In this document: one piece after another, positions 1 to 8,748 of the stretch
Position numbering within the stretch: position 1 is the stretch's first letter
How the letters are laid out: each line of letters opens with the position of its first letter
Assembly (NCBI GenBank): GCA_913056455.1
Contig: CAJXMJ010000002.1
Span: 663,665-727,664, forward strand
Direction: 5' to 3'
DNA length: 64,000 nucleotides
Origin: an uncultured Fodinibius sp.
Lineage (GTDB): Bacteria; Bacteroidota; Rhodothermia; Balneolales; Balneolaceae
Made by a program: the position numbers and the translations under genes
The notes under the pieces: model-generated
Database searches by the model: none
What the model saw: the letters and a program-made list of their open reading frames with translations, nothing else
What the model was told of the DNA's origin: nothing

Positions 1-2002
1 ATTTATCGGTCTCTTTTGATGCAATCTTAATCACAGGTTTTGTGCTCGGGCGGTGGTATTTGAGAGCGTTGTTAATGAGGTTTTGAAAAACCTGTTGGAT
101 TGGAGTTTTAGAAGCTTCAATAACTGGGAGATCACCGAAAGTTATTTCAGCATCGTTCTCCTCAATAATGGATTGTTCTGCCTTAATGATTTCTTTTACC
201 AGATCATTTAGATCTATCTGGTCCCGTTCAAAATCATTATTATTCATCCTTGAGTAATTAAGCAGGTCCAGGATAATGCGTCGCATTCGATAAGCGCCAT
301 TAACTGCAAAATCAATATACTGTTGCGCTTTTTCATCGAGTTGGTCGCCGTACTTTTGTTCCAGGCGTTCAAGGAAGCTTGAGACCATGCGAAGGGGTTC
401 CTGGAGGTCGTGTGATGCCACGTAAGCAAACTGTTCTAACTCCTCATTGGCAGTTGCTAATTCTTCGGCGTGTTCTTCCAACTCTTGGTTTAGCTGTTTA
501 AGTTGCTCGTGATTTTCTTTTTGTTCGGTGATGTCAGTAAGAGAGCCAACTATGGCTATAGTTTTCCCATTTTCTACCACCGGAGCTTCATTAACGCGGA
601 CCCATATTTTTTTGCCATCCCTCTTTTGTAGCTGTAATGAATAGGCGGGTTGGATTTCTGCGGTTTCAATTGCTCGCTGGGTATGTTTAAATCCTTCTTT
701 ATTTTTAGGATGGTCTGTGATGAATTCGGTCCATCGCTGCTTCGCTTCTTCAGGAGGATAGCCCAGAAACTCTTGTGCTTGTGGACTTACATAATTAAGT
801 ACGTGATCGGTATCGTGCCGGTAAAACATGTTGGTGCTATGTTCTACAACGCTACGAAATTTTAGTTCTATTTCTTTACGAGCAGTTATGTTCTGGGTAC
901 TTCCAAATATTCGTATACAGTTTCCGTTTCGAAACTCGGGTTCTCCTACAGCACGGATCCAACGCTCATTGTTTTTGGCCGTGATTATTTTTAGCTCAAC
1001 ATCAAAAGGGTTCCCCTTTTCAATAGCTTGTTCAACAGCATCCAATATTCGCTGACGATGCTCTCCCTTTTTATAAAATTCAATGGCTGTTTCTAAATTG
1101 GGATTAAAGCCATCTTCCACTTCATGAAGCTTTTTTATAGCATCAGACCAGAAAAGCTCCTCATTAACTAAGTCAAGCTCCCAGTGGCCAATATCTGCTA
1201 TTTTATAGGCTTTATCGCGCTGACGTTCGGCTTCTTTTTCTTTAGATATATCTACCATGAGGCCGCGCAGGCGATCAGGTTTCCCATTTGCAGAAATGAC
1301 AGTTACATAATCCCGAAGCCATACGACTTCGTCATTAGCATCAAACATGCGATATTCAAAGGAGTGGTCGACTCCTTGTTGGGTCTTATGATGACAATAA
1401 TTTATGGCCTTCTGGCGATCATCGGGATGGATATGTTCTTGCCAGAAATTAGGGTTGCTAAGCCACTCTTCGGGAGTAAATCCCAACATTTCTTTAGACT
1501 GTGGACTTATATAACAAAATTTAAAAGTATCCGCATCGGCTTCCCATACAATACCGTTAACGGATTGTAATAATGACTCATACCGAGTGTGAGTTTTCTT
1601 AAGCTCGACACGTTGTTCTTCCTGTTCTTTGTAACGGACTGTTTCACGAAGTACAGAAGGTCCAAGCTGGTTCAGGTTTTGCTTTGATATATAATCTGAT
1701 GCTCCCTTGAGTATACTCTCCATAGCTTTTTCTTCATCGGGAGAATCGGATATTACAATAAAGGGCAGGTGGGGGTGATTGTCTCGGACGATGGTTAGCG
1801 CTTCAGCTAAGGTTAAGGAGGGATGGGGGAAAGAACTAATAATCAGGTCGGGGGGATTATTTTCGAGCCGCTCAGTGAGCTGGGCTTCCCTGCTAATAAC
1901 ATCCAGCTGCACAGTTATCTTGATTTTATCCAGCTCTGACTGGATGAGGTTAATATCGCTTTTCTCCTCCCAGAAAAGTAAAATTTGGGATACCCCGCTC
2001 AT
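1..2002 (-). CDS. multi-PAS sensor histidine kinase, partial (3' end outside window)
   Basis: Reading leftwards from ATG at 2002 (preceded by AAAAAGGGGC, a good ribosome site) the frame stays open to the window edge, giving about 667 residues. Residues 1-120 have the fold pattern of a response-regulator receiver, but the strand that should carry the phospho-acceptor Asp reads DLIISSF, so it is probably a pseudo-receiver. Three PAS regions follow (about 150-265, 270-380, 385-495). Next comes a HisKA dimerisation helix with FAYVASHDLQEPLRM near residue 529, where the His is the predicted autophosphorylation site; the ATPase domain begins before the edge. The protein has no clear membrane segment, so it is probably a cytosolic sensor kinase. 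Its second and third PAS regions closely resemble the first two PAS regions of the kinase at 2907-6125. The signal and the partner regulator cannot be identified here. Confidence 0.9.
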   Translation of the reverse strand, partial: MSGVSQILLFWEEKSDINLIQSELDKIKITVQLDVISREAQLTERLENNPPDLIISSFPHPSLTLAEALTIVRDNHPHLPFIVISDSPDEEKAMESILKGASDYISKQNLNQLGPSVLRETVRYKEQEEQRVELKKTHTRYESLLQSVNGIVWEADADTFKFCYISPQSKEMLGFTPEEWLSNPNFWQEHIHPDDRQKAINYCHHKTQQGVDHSFEYRMFDANDEVVWLRDYVTVISANGKPDRLRGLMVDISKEKEAERQRDKAYKIADIGHWELDLVNEELFWSDAIKKLHEVEDGFNPNLETAIEFYKKGEHRQRILDAVEQAIEKGNPFDVELKIITAKNNERWIRAVGEPEFRNGNCIRIFGSTQNITARKEIELKFRSVVEHSTNMFYRHDTDHVLNYVSPQAQEFLGYPPEEAKQRWTEFITDHPKNKEGFKHTQRAIETAEIQPAYSLQLQKRDGKKIWVRVNEAPVVENGKTIAIVGSLTDITEQKENHEQLKQLNQELEEHAEELATANEELEQFAYVASHDLQEPLRMVSSFLERLEQKYGDQLDEKAQQYIDFAVNGAYRMRRIILDLLNYSRMNNNDFERDQIDLNDLVKEIIKAEQSIIEENDAEITFGDLPVIEASKTPIQQVFQNLINNALKYHRPSTKPVIKIASKETDK

Positions 2003-2353
2003 ACTCAATGCCCCTTTTTAGAAACCCAGCCTTATTAACAAATCTTAAAATCCTTTAATATGATTATAAAACACAAATGGAATTTGTCCAAATTATTTAA
2101 GGTCGTCAGCAGATATAGTATTAATCTTGGTAGGTATACTATCAGCTGAAACAAAAGTATGGAAAACCAAGAAGGGCTTAATTATTAATATCAAGTAGTT
2201 ATGATCACAAAAGGTCTTTAGGGATAAAGGCGAATTTTGCTTCATCCGCAAAAATGAGGTGCAAAACCTAAGGTAGTGCGGCAAGCTATTTTTTAGCTTG
2301 TCTCTTTAAATTGAAGCGTTTTGGGAATAACAAATTATCGTTCGGAGAGTCTG
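2003..2353. other. intergenic stretch without convincing gene
   Basis: This stretch lies between the start of the partial kinase and the end of the small minus-strand gene. It should hold the kinase promoter near its left end. A 63-codon frame (2093-2284, minus) has no ribosome site and an unlikely composition, so I do not call it. Confidence 0.5.
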
Positions 2354-2593
2354 TTAGGCCTCAACAAGATTGCTGTTTGCGTGTTTATTTTTTGCATAGT
2401 ATTGATCAATAGCCTTAAAGACTTTAACCATCGCTTCTTCGGTATATATACCGCTGGCATAAATATTTTTCTTCCCGTTCGAAAAAATCAGGAATGTTGT
2501 TCTTGAGAACTGCCCAAAACGTTCTTTGACTTTATAAAATCCCTTATAGCGATCTGTCTGATAATATTTTCTGAAGCTTTGTTCTGTATTCAT
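2354..2593 (-). CDS. small conserved-looking hypothetical protein
   Basis: A 79-residue basic, aromatic-rich protein (FRKYYQTDRYKGFYKVKERFG near the N-terminus) without a signal peptide or membrane segment. The ATG at 2593 is preceded by AGGACATTATATC, a plausible ribosome site. It stands alone between two histidine kinase genes on the same strand. The middle part (TTFLIFSNGKKNIYASGIYTEE) could form a small beta sheet, which would fit a compact single-domain protein. I do not recognise the family and assign no function. The start and amino-acid composition make it a more credible gene than the surrounding short frames. Confidence 0.55.
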   Translation of the reverse strand: MNTEQSFRKYYQTDRYKGFYKVKERFGQFSRTTFLIFSNGKKNIYASGIYTEEAMVKVFKAIDQYYAKNKHANSNLVEA

Positions 2594-2906
2594 GATATAA
2601 TGTCCTCGGTATGGAAGTGCTGCTTGGGTTGTGGGGTTTGGGTACAGTTAAACATATAAATGGCTGACCTTAATAAGTACAAGAGGTAAATGGCCCTTCG
2701 CAGTGTAGTGGCTAATTTCAATTAGATGATAAGCACATTATTTCATTAAGGGAAATTAATGTTTGTAAATAATTGCCTTTATTTAATGGAGCATTCATTG
2801 GTAGGATTAGATCTTGCTTGCGGCGAGAATCAAAGGTGAGGCTGTTTCAACAGCGGCAATATTTATAAGAAAGGACAATATTGCCTTTTGTTGATGTTTG
2901 AAACGA
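2594..2906. other. intergenic stretch with one inverted repeat
   Basis: No gene is seen. GGCAATATT (2855-2863) and AATATTGCC (2877-2885) form a 9-bp stem. A short T-run follows it on the plus strand, where no gene lies upstream, so I do not call it a terminator for the neighbouring minus-strand kinase. Confidence 0.4.
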
Positions 2907-5900
2907 TTACATATTAGAATGGGCTCCCGTAACTTTTTTATTGAATGTAAATGAAATTTCAAATCCATCTTCCGTATGAGCTTCATACTCTGCCTGTAAC
3001 TGTTTAAGTAACATATTTACAATGGTAAGTCCTAAGGTTTCAGAATTGTCGAAGGAAGACTGATCAAACCCCCTGCCATTATCGCTGTAATAAACGTTAT
3101 AAGTATTATTGTCACTTTCAGTGATTGTTAGGTTGATAAAACCCTCTTTTTTGTCATCAAAAGCATATTTAAGGGAGTTTGTCAACAGTTCGTTAAGCAG
3201 CATTCCCAGGGGTATAATTTCATTGATGTTCATATCTATGTCGTCAATATCAATATTGATATCTATCTCATCCTTAATCTGCAGAGTATTAGTTATTGTA
3301 TTGACTAGATTAGAGATATAGTCTTTGACATTAACCTGCGAGAAGCTGGAGGCTTGGTATAAAAGTTCATGAACTTTCGCAATAGAATGAATACGGTTGA
3401 TACTTCTTTCTAAGGGAAGGCGTGAAAAGTCTTCTACAGATAATTCATCCAGTTCTAAGCTAAGGATGCCGGAAATAATAGCTAAGTTATTCTTCACGCG
3501 GTGATGAACCTCTTGTAGCAATACGATATTTTCTTTTTCCGCTTCCACACGATCAGTAATATTAATTGCACTACCGATCACATAAGGGCTTTCATTCAGG
3601 TTAATTCGGCTCCCATTCATGTAATAATGGTACTCCTTGTCATCCCCACCAATTAAGACGGTTTCAAGTTCGGCATACCCCTCCTTAAATGCTTTTCCAA
3701 TCAGCCTTTTGGCTTTATTTTGTTCTCTTGGAGCAACCAGTGTTAGAGCGTTGGTTTCTTGCAGTTCCTCTGCGGTTAAGTCGAAGAGCCGTTCAACATT
3801 TTTGTTGGTTCTCGCAAATGTCAGATCCTTTCCAACCATATAAAACAGCCCCGGGATACTGTCCAAAATATCGTTAAGAAGAGAAACCTGCCTGCTGATA
3901 CTTTGTTCTAACTCTTTTTGATTAGTAACATCCAATAAAATAGTATCCCATTGAATGGTGCCGTCTTCGAGCTTTTTAGGGGTGCCACGTCCGTGAATCC
4001 ATTTCTGTTTGCCACTGGGGTTCTCTATTCTCCATTTTTGATCCCAAGGTGTCAGCTGTTCAGCCGATTCTTGAACGGACTGCCTTACCATATCAATATG
4101 CTCATCAATAATTTGCTCCCATAGCAACTCAGATGATTTCATTACTTGTTGCGGGGTTACTTCATGTAAATCTTCAACCCCTTCGCTTACAAACATAAAC
4201 TCATCGCTGCCATCAGGATACAATCGATATCGATGTACCATACCATCGATGTTATTAGCAATATTCCGCAGCTGTGCTTCTTTTTCCTGAAGTTCTTGCT
4301 GCGTTTGTTTTCGTTGGCTGACATCCTTGAAATATACTGACAAGCCTTCTTCTGAAGGATAGGCACTAACATCGAGCCACATCTGCTGGGGCGGATAAAA
4401 TGCCTCAAAATGTACGGTTACTTGTTCTTCAACGGCTTTATGATATTGATCATAGAAATCCAGCTCAACGGCCTCTTCAAACACATCCCAAAGAACTTCT
4501 CCGACAATATCTTTTTTAGGTGTATCAAGAATCTGTTCGGCTTTGGTATTCCAGTAGGTTACCACCCAGTTGTTATCCAGTGCAAAAAAGCCATCGTCAA
4601 TACGTTCGAGAATGCGGGATTTTTCTTCTTCTGCTTTCTTTTGTTCAGTAATATCTTGTACAATACCGTGCAGTTGTTTGACCTCTCCACTGTTATCGGT
4701 TTTGGGGATGCCCTTTATATGAACATATTTTTCATTTCCTTTTTCCGTTTGAATCCAGGTATCATAACGGTACGGTATTTTTTCGTTGATAGCTTTTTCT
4801 ACTTTATCAAATAAAAAACTTTCTCCAGAGCTATATAGTTGGAGCAGTTCTTTATAGGGAGGTTCACCCTTGTCAGGATCCCGTTCCATGATAGAAAACA
4901 TTGTAGGAGACCACGTTACGCTGTTTTTTTCGATATCAAAAAACCAATCACCAATTTTTCCGATCTTTTGAGCTTCATCTAACCGATCACGCTCGCGTTT
5001 AAGTTGTTGTTCTGTTTCGATTTGTTCGGTAATGTCTTCCTGTATTGAAAAGAACTGTATAACGTCTCCATTGCCGTTCATAATGGGAGTAACATCCATT
5101 TTTAACCAGTAGAGCTGTTCGTCTTTGGTATAATTTCGTATTACTTCCGAAAATGATTGACGGTTATTAATTTTGCGAGCAATACGCTTAATGGCTTCAG
5201 GATCAGTTTCCGGACCTTGTAATAGATTTCCGGGATTTTTACCTATTACCTCTTCTTTGGTATAACCGGTAATTTTTGTAAAAGCTTTATTCACCCATTC
5301 GATTCGTTCATCAGGATCGGTGATAATCACCATGTTTTTGGTCTGTTGTGCTACCCTTGACAGCTTATTGAGTTCGTTTTGCTGTTCTTTGAGATCTGTT
5401 ATATCCGTTAAGGATCCTATAATTTCTGTTGTCTTTCCATTTTTCACGACAGGAGATTCATTCACCCGAACCCATATTTTTTTTCCGTCTTTTCCTTGCA
5501 ATTGAAGTTCATAGGGTTGCTGGGTCTCTCCCGTTTGTATCGCTTTTTTCGTATTTTCCAACCCTTCTTCATTTTTGGGATGGTCAGTTAAAAAATCGGT
5601 CCATTCTTGCTTGGCCTGTTCGGGAGGACAACCTAAAAATTGTTCTGATTGGGGACTTACATATGTAAGTTTATGGTCGGTATCGTGCCGATAGAACATG
5701 ATAGTACTGTGTTCTATCACTTGCTGGTAATCTTGTAAGGTTTTTTGTGTTTGTTTTTTTGTTTTGCGCTGTGCCGTAATATCTTGCGTGCTGCCAAAGA
5801 TTCGCACACACTGCCCATCTTCTATTTTAGGGTCCCCAATAGCCTTAACCCACCGTAAATTGCCTTTGGCTGTAACAATTTGGGATTCAACGGAAAACGG

Positions 5901-6125
5901 TTCGCATTTTTCAACAGCTTTGTCAACAGCATTTCGTACTTTCGTACGATGTTCTCCTTCTTTATAAAAAGAGAGGGCAGCCTCTAAAGTTGGTTCATAA
6001 TCCAATTCTACTTCGTGGAGACGCTTTAGCTGATCAGACCAGTGGAGATTATTATTTTGGACATCGAGTTCCCAATGGCCAATGTTTGCCAATTCATAGG
6101 CTTGTTTTTTGTGCACCTCATCCAT
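2907..6125 (-). CDS. seven-PAS sensor histidine kinase, HisKA_2 (HWE) type
   Basis: A 1072-residue soluble sensor kinase. About seven PAS/PAC regions can be followed by their repeated IGHWELD / GSTQDIT / YVSP / VVTYWN-type motifs (roughly 1-115, 130-245, 250-370, 385-490, 500-600, 620-730, 745-855). The transmitter is the HisKA_2 type, with EVHHRVKNN near residue 871 as the phosphorylated-His motif, then an HATPase domain with N-box (LLNELLTNSLKYAF) and G-box (DNGRGF). No transmembrane segment is apparent, so it is probably cytosolic. HisKA_2 kinases commonly phosphorylate stand-alone receivers, but no receiver gene is adjacent. The first two PAS regions are near copies of PAS regions in the upstream kinase (1-2002), which points to domain duplication between neighbours. 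Confidence 0.93.
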   Translation of the reverse strand: MDEVHKKQAYELANIGHWELDVQNNNLHWSDQLKRLHEVELDYEPTLEAALSFYKEGEHRTKVRNAVDKAVEKCEPFSVESQIVTAKGNLRWVKAIGDPKIEDGQCVRIFGSTQDITAQRKTKKQTQKTLQDYQQVIEHSTIMFYRHDTDHKLTYVSPQSEQFLGCPPEQAKQEWTDFLTDHPKNEEGLENTKKAIQTGETQQPYELQLQGKDGKKIWVRVNESPVVKNGKTTEIIGSLTDITDLKEQQNELNKLSRVAQQTKNMVIITDPDERIEWVNKAFTKITGYTKEEVIGKNPGNLLQGPETDPEAIKRIARKINNRQSFSEVIRNYTKDEQLYWLKMDVTPIMNGNGDVIQFFSIQEDITEQIETEQQLKRERDRLDEAQKIGKIGDWFFDIEKNSVTWSPTMFSIMERDPDKGEPPYKELLQLYSSGESFLFDKVEKAINEKIPYRYDTWIQTEKGNEKYVHIKGIPKTDNSGEVKQLHGIVQDITEQKKAEEEKSRILERIDDGFFALDNNWVVTYWNTKAEQILDTPKKDIVGEVLWDVFEEAVELDFYDQYHKAVEEQVTVHFEAFYPPQQMWLDVSAYPSEEGLSVYFKDVSQRKQTQQELQEKEAQLRNIANNIDGMVHRYRLYPDGSDEFMFVSEGVEDLHEVTPQQVMKSSELLWEQIIDEHIDMVRQSVQESAEQLTPWDQKWRIENPSGKQKWIHGRGTPKKLEDGTIQWDTILLDVTNQKELEQSISRQVSLLNDILDSIPGLFYMVGKDLTFARTNKNVERLFDLTAEELQETNALTLVAPREQNKAKRLIGKAFKEGYAELETVLIGGDDKEYHYYMNGSRINLNESPYVIGSAINITDRVEAEKENIVLLQEVHHRVKNNLAIISGILSLELDELSVEDFSRLPLERSINRIHSIAKVHELLYQASSFSQVNVKDYISNLVNTITNTLQIKDEIDINIDIDDIDMNINEIIPLGMLLNELLTNSLKYAFDDKKEGFINLTITESDNNTYNVYYSDNGRGFDQSSFDNSETLGLTIVNMLLKQLQAEYEAHTEDGFEISFTFNKKVTGAHSNM

Positions 6126-6320
6126 AAATCCTCATACTTAAAATAGCAACATTCCCCAATATAGAATTTGTATCTATAACATGTACCATAATAGATTTAA
6201 CATTTAAATCCAATGGGTGGCAATAGGATAGCCACTGATAGCCTATTTTTATTCACTGTAAAGGGTTGCAGGATTGTTGAGGATAAGTATGATAAGTAGT
6301 AGATATTGAATGTCAATAAA

Positions 6321-6350
6321 AAAGGCCTGCAATGTTACTTGCAGGCCTTT
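6321..6350 (-). terminator. intrinsic terminator of first DUF4382 gene
   Basis: Perfect 12-bp arms AAAGGCCTGCAA / TTGCAGGCCTTT with a 6-nt loop. Read on the minus strand the stem is followed by a T-rich tail, 46 nt beyond the stop of the gene at 6396-7205. It is nearly identical to the hairpin at 7438-7465. Confidence 0.85.
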
Positions 6351-6395
6351 CATTGAGGGTATAACAACGACTTCATTTAGCAGAAGTAGTTGTTA

Positions 6396-7205
6396 TTAGT
6401 TTTGGGACAATTCCACAGTTCCAATATCATTGGTTCCTTCAACGGTCACATCCACGCCGGTAACCGTTTTTTCACTGTAGTTGTCGTTTCGAGGATTAAC
6501 CGAAACATCATATGAACCCTCTTCCAAGCCAATCAGCTTAAAATATCCATCTGAAGTATCAGCAATCGTTGAGGCAAGTGTATCTGAGTTTGCAATTGCA
6601 TAGACAACGGGTTCAGCTTCAGCGGGATTCGCCGTCCCTTCAATATTTCCGGTAATGGCTTTCTCTTTAGCTTTTATTACGGGCTTCAATATATATGGAC
6701 GTTGATTATTTTGACCGGCTTTTACAACAGATCGACTGGCATCAAAATCCAGCAGTAAGACATATTCAATATCTTCTTCGATCTCTGCATTAATATTAAG
6801 TTTTATACCCGTTTGCGCTCCGCTAGGTATAAACATATCGTAAATATTGCCATCAATTTCGACACTGTGGCCGTCATTACTTAGGATTAATCGAATTTGT
6901 GGATAGGTTCCGGCCTCAAGTTCGGCACTTCCAATAACAGTTGTAGCACCATTGGTTAGCTCCAACAGATCGTATTCCTGTTGTGGCTCGTTAAGTGTGA
7001 CCCAGCCGTCTGAACTACCTTCTCTATTTACTTCCACGCGTTCAATGAACACGTTTACAGCATCAGCAGAATCAATTGGAGCATCAGCCATCTCAACGGT
7101 CATCGTACCTGATCCAGAATCTGAATCTGTACCACAACCGACAAAAATCATAGACAAGCTTATGAGTAGCGCAATTGGTAAAAGTGTTATTCTTTTTATC
7201 AACAT
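6396..7205 (-). CDS. DUF4382 lipoprotein with C-terminal carboxypeptidase-regulatory-like domain
   Basis: A 269-residue exported lipoprotein. The signal peptide (hydrophobic residues 6-22) ends in FVGC, so Cys24 would be lipidated and the protein anchored in a membrane facing outwards. Residues about 33-175 match the DUF4382 pattern (MTVEMADAPID, VNVFIERVEV, YDLLEL.NGATTVIGSAEL, GTYPQIRLIL). Residues about 180-269 look like a carboxypeptidase-regulatory-like beta-sandwich (ITGNIEGT, GYFKLIGLEEGSYDVSV). It is the downstream member of a tandem pair with the gene at 7511-8329, each with its own terminator. The function of DUF4382 proteins is not established; surface carbohydrate or ligand binding is only a guess. 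Confidence 0.85.
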   Translation of the reverse strand: MLIKRITLLPIALLISLSMIFVGCGTDSDSGSGTMTVEMADAPIDSADAVNVFIERVEVNREGSSDGWVTLNEPQQEYDLLELTNGATTVIGSAELEAGTYPQIRLILSNDGHSVEIDGNIYDMFIPSGAQTGIKLNINAEIEEDIEYVLLLDFDASRSVVKAGQNNQRPYILKPVIKAKEKAITGNIEGTANPAEAEPVVYAIANSDTLASTIADTSDGYFKLIGLEEGSYDVSVNPRNDNYSEKTVTGVDVTVEGTNDIGTVELSQN

Positions 7206-7437
7206 AAAATTAGTTTTTTAAATTATTGGATTGAAATCTATTCGGTAAGTTCGCGGTATTTTTTTTCTATGCGTATGACGATCGTAAAGCCAAATGGTTA
7301 CATGTTTTCTGTAATTGGTGAAGTGTGCTACATCTTTTCTTAAAAGGGAAGTACTTTTAGTTGTTGATTTAAATAACCAGGGGTTTGTTGTTATATAAGG
7401 GAAGGGGAGAATCCTTAGTTTCAAAGCTGAAAATAAA

Positions 7438-7465
7438 AAGGCCTGCAAAGTTAATTGCAGGCCTT
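7438..7465 (-). terminator. intrinsic terminator of second DUF4382 gene
   Basis: Arms AAGGCCTGCAA / TTGCAGGCCTT with a 6-nt loop. On the minus strand a TTTTTATTTT tail follows. It lies 45 nt beyond the stop of the gene at 7511 and has the same stem as the terminator at 6321-6350. Confidence 0.85.
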
Positions 7466-7510
7466 GCCTTGAGGGCAATACAACGACTCCTTCAGAAGAA
7501 GCAGTTGTAA

Positions 7511-8329
7511 TTAGTTTTGGGACAACTGAATCGTTCCTAATTCATTAGTTTGATCGACCGTTACGTCAACACCGGTCGTATCTTTGGATTGATAGTTTTC
7601 GTTTGTCGGATCGACCGAAACAGTATAGGAGCCTTCTTCGAGACCGATGAGTTTGAATGAACCGTCAGCGGTATCCGCTTTTGTGGAAGAAAGTGTATCA
7701 GAATCTGCAATTGCATAAACAAACGGTTCTGCATCGGCAGGTTCTACGGTTCCGGCGATATTTCCGGTAACTGCTTCGTTAGATGCTTTAATAACGGGCT
7801 TTAACAGATAGTCAATACCGGACTGTTCGTTTCCACGTTCGACCACAGAACGACCTGCCTCAAAATCAAGTAGCAGGGTATAAGTAATATCCGGCTGGAT
7901 TTCGGCATTTACATTTAGCTTAATACCCGTTTGGGCACCACTTGGGACAAACATACTGTGTTCTTGGCCGTCGACGACAACACTGTGTCCGTTGCGGTTG
8001 AGGATAAGTCGAATTTGTTCATAGGTTCCGGCCGGTAATTCTGCAGATCCGAGCACGGTTGTTGCACCGTTGACAAGCTCCAGCAAGTCATAGGATTGTT
8101 GGGGACTGCTGATTTCTACCCATCCGGTATCAGTGTCGGCATTATTTACTTCGACACGTTCAATAAATACATTGACTTCTTCATAATTAGCGGGAGCATC
8201 ATGCATTTTTACTTCCATGGTTCCCGTTTCGCCCGTTGTTCCAGTTCCCGATCCGTCACATCCGACCAGAACAATAGAAAGCGTTAACATAAGTGCTATT
8301 GGTATACTAAATAGTTTCTGTTGTATCAT
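7511..8329 (-). CDS. DUF4382 lipoprotein, paralogue of the gene at 6396-7205
   Basis: A 272-residue lipoprotein when started at ATG 8329. An upstream in-frame ATG at 8395 would put 22 hydrophilic residues before the signal peptide, so 8329 is preferred. The signal peptide ends LVGC with lipid-acceptor Cys24, exactly as in the paralogue. The DUF4382 region (MEVKMHDAPANYEEVNVFIERVEV) and the C-terminal regulatory-like domain (VTGNIAGT, SFKLIGLEEGSYTVSV) align with the neighbour over the whole length. Together with the matching terminators this indicates a tandem duplication of a complete transcription unit. Each copy probably has its own promoter. Role unknown; secreted or outer-surface location is inferred from the lipobox. 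Confidence 0.85.
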   Translation of the reverse strand: MIQQKLFSIPIALMLTLSIVLVGCDGSGTGTTGETGTMEVKMHDAPANYEEVNVFIERVEVNNADTDTGWVEISSPQQSYDLLELVNGATTVLGSAELPAGTYEQIRLILNRNGHSVVVDGQEHSMFVPSGAQTGIKLNVNAEIQPDITYTLLLDFEAGRSVVERGNEQSGIDYLLKPVIKASNEAVTGNIAGTVEPADAEPFVYAIADSDTLSSTKADTADGSFKLIGLEEGSYTVSVDPTNENYQSKDTTGVDVTVDQTNELGTIQLSQN

Positions 8330-8748
8330 AATATTTAGTGGTTTATTGAAAAAAGGTGAGTTAAAAACAATGGGGTTGTGATTTATTTCGTCCATATGAC
8401 GACTGTCCTGGCAAATCGTTACATAGAAATTTCATTTATTTTTAAGTAACAGCGGTAGAAATTGGAAATACCAAAACCTGCATCTAAAATATTAATAATT
8501 TTTAATATTAGTAAATCTTAATATTTTGGCTTGTATAGGTATCACTTCTGACTATCTTGTAAACAATATATTAGGCTTATTAAAGGTGTTGGCTATGCAG
8601 GCTAAGACTCATTCATCATGTTTGTTGAGATTATTGATTAATATTGACAGAAGTGATTCCTTTATCATTTAGGAGTTATTCATAGGGTCAAGGCTTTTTA
8701 AAAAGTATTTAGGAGTACGTTAACTTTTATAAAATCGGATAGTATTAG
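8330..8748. other. divergent intergenic region, promoters only
   Basis: AT-rich spacer between the divergent DUF4382 gene and the membrane kinase. It must hold promoters for both. I see no gene and no clear operator or RNA element. Confidence 0.5.

Noticed and set aside
2093-2284. A 63-codon minus-strand frame left of the small gene
   Set aside because: No ribosome site, no domain and a sequence typical of chance frames in AT-rich spacers.
2855-2885. Terminator for the seven-PAS kinase gene
   Set aside because: The stem exists, but the T-run is on the plus-strand side, opposite to the kinase transcript.
7218-7478. An 86-codon minus-strand frame between the DUF4382 genes
   Set aside because: It includes the terminator hairpin at 7438-7465 in its coding part and has shadow-like composition.
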